A DNA stretch of 5,510 bases from Ileibacterium sp. (lineage in GTDB: Bacteria; Bacillota_I; Bacilli_A; Erysipelotrichales; Erysipelotrichaceae): NCBI GenBank assembly GCA_021443945.1, contig JABUSF010000006.1, forward strand, positions 113,342-118,851, given 5' to 3'. Shown here piece after piece: positions 4,966-5,510 of the stretch. How positions within the stretch are numbered: the stretch's first letter is position 1; each line of letters opens with the position of its first letter. The position numbers and the translations under genes were made by a program. The notes beneath the pieces were generated by a model, which saw only the letters and a program-made list of their open reading frames with translations, ran no database searches and was not told the DNA's origin.

Positions 4966-5510
4966 ATGAAACTTCAGAAATGGGCAATTGGTTTTCTGAC
5001 TGTTTCCATGCTGGCAGCCGGCTGCAGCAGCGCTTCGAAAGACACTGCTCAGGAAACAAAAAAAGAAGACAAAACGCAGGACACAAAAAAGGAAGAAACT
5101 GCCAATACGCAGCTGGCAAATCCAGTAAAGGAAGTGACGAAAGACGAACTGACCCAACAGACTGGACTTGATCTGGAAGCTCCTGAAGATGCCACCGATG
5201 TGGTATACTCCGTGATCGACGATTCAGACGGAACCAAACTGGCACAGGTAGATTTCAAGTTGAATGGAACGGCCATGACTTACCGTGCTCAGTCTGTCTC
5301 TGAACCGGAAGGAAAAGACATCAGCGGGGTGTATGAAACCTGGACGGCAGAAGAACCTGTCGAAATCCAACACTGCACCGGAACTTTAAAATCCAGTGAC
5401 AACGGAACCCTCATCACCTGGACAGATACCGTTCCCGGCATTTCCTACTCCCTTTTCACCCCCGACAAAACGGATCAGGATGAATTCGTTCAAATTGCAA
5501 ACCAGATCTT
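4966..5510 (+). CDS. Secreted lipoprotein of unknown function (3' partial)
   Basis: The frame is open from the ATG at 4966 to the window edge, 181 codons, with AAAGGAG about 9 bases upstream. Residues 1-20 form a lipoprotein signal peptide (MKLQKWAIGFLTVSMLAAGC): basic start, hydrophobic core and lipobox LAAGC with C20 as the acylated residue, so the protein should be anchored on the outer face of the membrane. Residues 21-49 are a Lys/Glu/Thr-rich linker with the near-repeat TKKEDKTQDTKKEE. From about 50 a globular region begins with NPVKEVTKDELTQQTGLDLEAP and continues through VYSVID, QVDFKLNGTAMTYRAQ, DISGVYETW and TLITWTDTVPGISYSLFTP. This pattern recalls small Firmicute lipoproteins with a DUF4367-like beta domain, a low-confidence recollection. 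The visible part probably ends close to the true C-terminus. No catalytic motif is seen. Confidence 0.82.
   Translation, partial: MKLQKWAIGFLTVSMLAAGCSSASKDTAQETKKEDKTQDTKKEETANTQLANPVKEVTKDELTQQTGLDLEAPEDATDVVYSVIDDSDGTKLAQVDFKLNGTAMTYRAQSVSEPEGKDISGVYETWTAEEPVEIQHCTGTLKSSDNGTLITWTDTVPGISYSLFTPDKTDQDEFVQIANQI

Noticed and set aside
4959..5171. 70-codon plus-strand frame starting at the ATG 7 bases before the lipoprotein start
   Set aside because: It reads out of frame through the signal peptide and encodes no recognisable protein. The lipobox frame from 4966 is clearly the real one.

Overview
The window looks like chromosomal DNA of a low-to-moderate-GC Bacillota (Firmicutes), perhaps Erysipelotrichia or Clostridia. 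The evidence is strong AAGGAG-type ribosome binding sites, intrinsic terminators with long T tracts, a short XRE regulator paired with a DUF3169-like membrane protein, and a lipoprotein with a classic Gram-positive lipobox. No rRNA, tRNA, CRISPR array, transposase or attachment site is visible. The genus assignment is inference only.

Left block (1-2973, plus strand): the window opens in the last 32 codons of a gene whose C-terminus resembles TsaD (tRNA t6A synthesis). It is followed, with 4-base start/stop overlaps, by a PAT/MnaT-like GNAT acetyltransferase and a HAD-IA phosphatase. After a 51-base gap with its own strong Shine-Dalgarno comes a complete one-polypeptide siroheme/[4Fe-4S] nitrite/sulfite reductase with all four cluster cysteines. 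A strong intrinsic terminator closes this run.

Middle block (2987-4226, minus strand): a second terminator, in the opposite orientation, ends a two-gene unit read leftward. It encodes a 72-residue XRE-type helix-turn-helix regulator and an overlapping, translationally coupled six-helix membrane protein of the DUF3169 type. Upstream of the regulator lie three 18-bp inverted repeats of the form TGACAA-N6-TTGTCA. They sit on a predicted promoter whose perfect -35 box is part of the middle repeat, and this is the most striking non-coding structure in the window. A long imperfect hairpin lies in the predicted 5' leader of the same transcript.

Right block (4209-5510): a small four-helix membrane protein of unknown function (minus strand) has its own terminator and likely promoter. 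It is divergent from a lipoprotein gene (plus strand) that runs off the window end. The lipoprotein has a perfect TATAAT -10 box, preceded by a 9-bp inverted repeat whose arms are about three helical turns apart, a possible operator.

I do not see a clear new multi-gene system. The best candidate for undescribed biology is the self-contained regulator / membrane-protein module with its triple operator, together with the neighbouring envelope genes of unknown function.
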